This document shows positions 41,486-44,063 of a DNA stretch of 44,063 nt, one piece after another; positions within the stretch are counted from its first letter, which is position 1; every line of letters starts with the position of its first letter. A program made the translations under genes and the position numbers. This DNA is from Tolypothrix bouteillei VB521301. GTDB taxonomy: Bacteria > Cyanobacteriota > Cyanobacteriia > Cyanobacteriales > Nostocaceae. A model generated the notes under the pieces. That model made no database searches, was not told the origin of the DNA, and saw only the letters and a program-made list of their open reading frames with translations. The stretch is taken from the NCBI RefSeq assembly GCF_000760695.4, contig NZ_JHEG04000001.1, forward strand, positions 6,986,405-7,030,467, written 5' to 3'.

Positions 41486-42898
41486 ATGTTACAAGGCTCA
41501 ATTTTACAAAAACTAGAAACAGCTCATCGATACAGTACTAGACCAATCCAATTCGGTGTTTACTACAAGAATACTTTAGTCTCGTTGTGCCATGCCTTAG
41601 AAGACCATATTCTCAAAGACGAGGGTAAGCCGCTAGTCATCACAGCCTTTCAACAGGGGAAGTGGTATTTACAAGAAGCAGAAAGATACGCAGATATAGC
41701 CAAAAAAGCCAGTCATATTACCATTATGGCAGCTGCTGATAGCGTATTCGCCGAACACGCTACCAGCCAGTTACCTAACATTAGTTTGGTGCCATTAGAT
41801 ACAACAGATCCAGTCGCTCAAGAATGGCATCTCATTATCATGTCGCCCGGATACACGGCAATGGTTATTTGTCAAGAGTTGATGGAAGCTGATTATGGTC
41901 CTAACGAGCAACCTGCATCAGATATAGAACGAAAATTCTACGGTTTGTGGACGTTCGAGCCTGAATTGGTACGGGAGACGGTAGAATTGGCGATCGCTCA
42001 CGTTGAACAATACAATTCAGAATTAGCGACAAAACTCAAGTCATACACGCAAACCATTCAGCCCACTTTTGCCACATTAGAAAACTTAAGTGAAGTCACT
42101 GCCCGTGTTGTAGATTATCTCCAAACGGGTCAATTCAACCTACCAGAATACACGGCAACCCGGCATCAAGCATTAGATCGCAATTTAGTATCCAACGAAA
42201 TCCAAGCCTTCTTGCGGATGGCACAAATTCTTGATGCATCAGATATCAAAAACCCAAAGGCAGCATCAGAAGTTGTGGCACTTGCGGAAACAATGGGACA
42301 ACTTCTCGATCTTCCTGCATGGCAAATCAAACGCCTGCGGCTTGCCGGTTGGCTGCATCGTATAGACCCATTACAAAAAGCAGAAAGTGTTCTGCCTCCA
42401 GGGACTTATACTGGATACCAACAAGATGCCCCCAGTTGTCCCCTGACTTGTCCCCTTGTACCCGGTACGCAAGTCTTGCGAAGAATGCCAAGATTGAGAG
42501 CGATCGCACAAATTATTACACATCAAACCGAGTGGTGGGATGGAACAGGAGAACCTGCTGGATTGGTAGGAGATGAAATTCCTCTGGAATCAAGAATCCT
42601 ATCACTAGTTGCCGATTTTCAATGGCGGGTGAACAAGAAAAGAAGCACTCAAGTTAACCGAGAAGAAATCTTTGTGCAAGCGCTAGAAGAATGTAGAACG
42701 CTCCAATCGCACCGCTTCGATCCTAAACTTGTAGAAACCTTAACTTTACTAGTGATGGGTTTGCAACAAGGACTTGACTTACCACAGGTGCTACCAAAAG
42801 TGAGCAGTGGTATGTGGTTGTTAGACAGCAAACTAACGGTAACCAGCAATCAGTTAAGAGTAACTAGTGACCCGCGATCGCGCTCCGACAGCCTGTAG
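41486..42898 (+). CDS. DICT-domain protein with degenerate HD-GYP-like domain
   Basis: 470 aa. The N-terminal DICT sensory domain covers about residues 8-160 (RPIQFGVYYKNTLVSLCHALEDHIL, TAFQQGKWYLQEAERYADIA, WHLIIMSPGYTAMVICQEL). A helical linker (160-230) leads to an HD-GYP-like region (about 235-440): RLAGWLHRIDP, where His291 is followed by Arg rather than the Asp of the HD pair, and HQTEWWDGTGEPAGLVGDEIPLESRILSLVADF, where GYP reads GEP. The metal site is therefore damaged, and c-di-GMP hydrolysis is unlikely; a binding or regulatory role is inferred. DICT domains accompany cyclic-di-GMP and two-component modules. It is downstream of the radical SAM gene, perhaps co-transcribed. The C-terminal tail is polar. 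Confidence 0.82.
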   Translation: MLQGSILQKLETAHRYSTRPIQFGVYYKNTLVSLCHALEDHILKDEGKPLVITAFQQGKWYLQEAERYADIAKKASHITIMAAADSVFAEHATSQLPNISLVPLDTTDPVAQEWHLIIMSPGYTAMVICQELMEADYGPNEQPASDIERKFYGLWTFEPELVRETVELAIAHVEQYNSELATKLKSYTQTIQPTFATLENLSEVTARVVDYLQTGQFNLPEYTATRHQALDRNLVSNEIQAFLRMAQILDASDIKNPKAASEVVALAETMGQLLDLPAWQIKRLRLAGWLHRIDPLQKAESVLPPGTYTGYQQDAPSCPLTCPLVPGTQVLRRMPRLRAIAQIITHQTEWWDGTGEPAGLVGDEIPLESRILSLVADFQWRVNKKRSTQVNREEIFVQALEECRTLQSHRFDPKLVETLTLLVMGLQQGLDLPQVLPKVSSGMWLLDSKLTVTSNQLRVTSDPRSRSDSL

Positions 42899-42927
42899 AG
42901 GCTTGCTGTTTCAAGCATCTTCACTCT

Positions 42928-42952
42928 CATTCCCAGGCAAAACCTGGGAATG
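42928..42952 (+). terminator. Hairpin downstream of the DICT-domain gene
   Basis: CATTCCCAGG (42928-42937), loop CAAAA, CCTGGGAATG (42943-42952): a perfect 10-bp stem 30 bp past the stop. No U tract follows. It is likely a transcript-end hairpin or a dispersed repeat. Confidence 0.5.
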
Positions 42953-43072
42953 ACCGCATGAAGGCTCTGTCTCACGACTCTGTAACAAATTCTGTAACAT
43001 TGGCACCATTTCACTAAATTTCAGTTTATATCTAGAACAGCCATCTAAGAGAAATCCCGGTTATAGCGGGTA

Positions 43073-43897
43073 ATGCTGTTTAAAGATATACGCGATTATC
43101 AAATTCTTTTTCTCACCTTGTTCTTAATTCTTGGAATTGGAGCAAGAGACTGGACATTACAACCTCAGTTAATTCTAGTAGCAATCGTCACTTGTATATC
43201 CATACAATGGCTGTTGTCATCGATTGTTAATCATTTGTCAATAGTTCGGGACAAAGAACAAACCATAAGTCTTCGCAGTGCTGTCATTACTTCCCTCGGG
43301 CTTAGCCTGTTGTTAAGGGCTGACCATTGGACAACAATGGCTTTCGCTGCAGCAAGCGCTATTGCTAGCAAATTTGTTTTTAAAGTTGACGGCAAACATT
43401 TCTTTAACCCCGCTAACTTTGGTATCATCTCTGCCTTAGCATTAACTCCTGATGCATGGGTTTCGCCAGGACAGTGGGGGGAAGACTGGTGGTATGGGCT
43501 GCTATTTGCTGGAACCGGAGGCATGATTCTCAAGCGAGTTGGACGTTGGGATACGACAACAGCTTTTCTAGGTACCTACGCTGGGTTAGAAGCGATTCGC
43601 AATATTTGGCTGGGCTGGACTTGGGATGTTTTTTTGCACCGACTCACGAGCGGCTCGTTGCTTCTTTTTGCCCTGTTTATGATAACAGACCCTCGCTCAA
43701 TTCCCAATGCAAAAACCGGGCGCATAATTTGGGCTGTGTGTATTGCGTTATTGACTTTTCTTCTCAGGAATTACTTCTACATTTCTACAGCAGTTTTTTG
43801 GGCATTATTTGCAATTGCTCCACTGACTATCCTAACAGACATATTGTGGTCAGCACCGCGTTTTTCTTGGTTGATGGAAAGAAAAGTTAATGGCTAA
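43073..43897 (+). CDS. RnfD/NqrB-like membrane protein
   Basis: 274 aa with about eight or nine transmembrane segments (DYQILFLTLFLILGIG, LILVAIVTCISIQWLLSSI, LRSAVITSLGLSLLLRA, WTTMAFAAASAIASKFVF, and others). HFFNPANFGIISALAL and DPRSIPNAKTGRIIWAV are typical of the RnfD/NqrB/RnfE family, where the first segment lies near the flavin-binding site. The canonical SGATT flavinylation motif is not obvious. No other rnf or nqr subunits are in the window, so a complete Rnf complex is not supported; cyanobacterial homologues are usually orphan. Substrate and electron role are unknown. The C-terminal end runs into heptamer repeats. Confidence 0.78.
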   Translation: MLFKDIRDYQILFLTLFLILGIGARDWTLQPQLILVAIVTCISIQWLLSSIVNHLSIVRDKEQTISLRSAVITSLGLSLLLRADHWTTMAFAAASAIASKFVFKVDGKHFFNPANFGIISALALTPDAWVSPGQWGEDWWYGLLFAGTGGMILKRVGRWDTTTAFLGTYAGLEAIRNIWLGWTWDVFLHRLTSGSLLLFALFMITDPRSIPNAKTGRIIWAVCIALLTFLLRNYFYISTAVFWALFAIAPLTILTDILWSAPRFSWLMERKVNG

Positions 43898-44063
43898 TTG
43901 CTAATTGCTAATTGCTAATGGCTAATTGCTAATGGCTAATTGCTAATGGTGAGACCAGCCCTGTAGGCGGGTTTCCCGCCGTAGGGGACTGGTGAGACCA
44001 GCCCTGTAGGCGGGTTTCCCGCCGTAGGGGACTGGTGAGACCAGCCCTGCAGGCGGGTTTTCC
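43898..44063. repeat. Heptamer tract followed by a 43-bp tandem repeat cut by the window edge
   Basis: 43898-43948 is built of CTAATTG/CTAATGG heptamers. From 43949 a 43-bp unit (GTGAGACCAGCCCTG, then GGCGGGTTTCCCGCC, then GTAGGGGACTG) repeats at 43949, 43992 and 44035, the last cut by the window end. It is the same family as the 63-bp array at 27949-28403 in the opposite orientation, without the 20-bp spacer. Non-coding. Confidence 0.9.

Noticed and set aside
43073..43897. Complete Rnf or Nqr electron-transport complex
   Set aside because: Only one D/B-like subunit is present and the window ends in repeats right after it.

Overview
This window is chromosomal DNA from a filamentous, probably heterocyst-forming cyanobacterium (order Nostocales, inferred). 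The evidence is the frequent HIP1 octamer GCGATCGC, heptameric repeats between genes (TAATGGC/TAATTGC/TAATAGC), many dispersed palindromic repeats, and cyanobacterium-typical proteins: UPF0182, DUF1830, DUF4079, a NatA/NatD-type amino-acid ABC transporter, FBP/SBPase next to glutamyl-tRNA reductase, and a DICT-domain protein. No rRNA, tRNA, CRISPR array or complete transposase was recognised.

Layout. 1-3.0 kb: minus-strand envelope and hypothetical proteins, one with a four-unit 63-bp coding repeat. 3.0-7.7 kb: an AT-rich same-strand cassette of a two-winged-helix-like protein, a P-loop ATPase, a DUF1802-like protein with a PD-(D/E)XK nuclease core, and a second compact PD-(D/E)XK-like protein. 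This is the best candidate for an undescribed conflict or defence system. 7.7-10.3 kb: accessory debris and small modules, namely a broken ParD-like antitoxin, an HxlR regulator divergent from an SDR oxidoreductase with a perfect inverted repeat between them, a broken Uma2 gene, and a retropepsin-like protease overlapping a small partner. 10.3-13.8 kb: a repeat-rich gap, a cupin protein, pgi and a RelE-type toxin-antitoxin pair. 14.0-15.9 kb: permease and ATPase of a branched-chain/neutral amino-acid importer. 16.1-18.1 kb: two inverted copies of a ~140-bp MITE-like element flank a peptidoglycan-binding protein and an SH3-like secreted protein. 18.1-23 kb: signalling genes (ArsR regulator, small excisionase-like protein, PAS histidine kinase, Crp/Fnr regulator with a 46-nt perfect palindrome upstream, CheB) plus a decayed cheB fragment.

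23.2-29.5 kb: the large membrane protein UPF0182, hemA, a seven-copy 63-bp intergenic array and glpX (Calvin cycle). 29.9-34.9 kb: housekeeping and redox genes: dithiol glutaredoxin, a lipoprotein, tadA, plsC with an in-frame repeat-like insertion, a secreted protein, a bolA-grxD pair (Fe-S/iron homeostasis) and a DUF6761-like gene. 35.4-38.8 kb: an OmpR-type response regulator, an orphan ABC ATPase and three small conserved cyanobacterial proteins. 39.8-43.9 kb: a B12-binding-type radical SAM protein, a DICT plus degenerate HD-GYP protein and an RnfD-like membrane protein. The window ends inside a 43-bp tandem repeat.

Most genes look like core cyanobacterial functions. The accessory character is concentrated at 3-10.3 kb and in the repeat-filled gaps.
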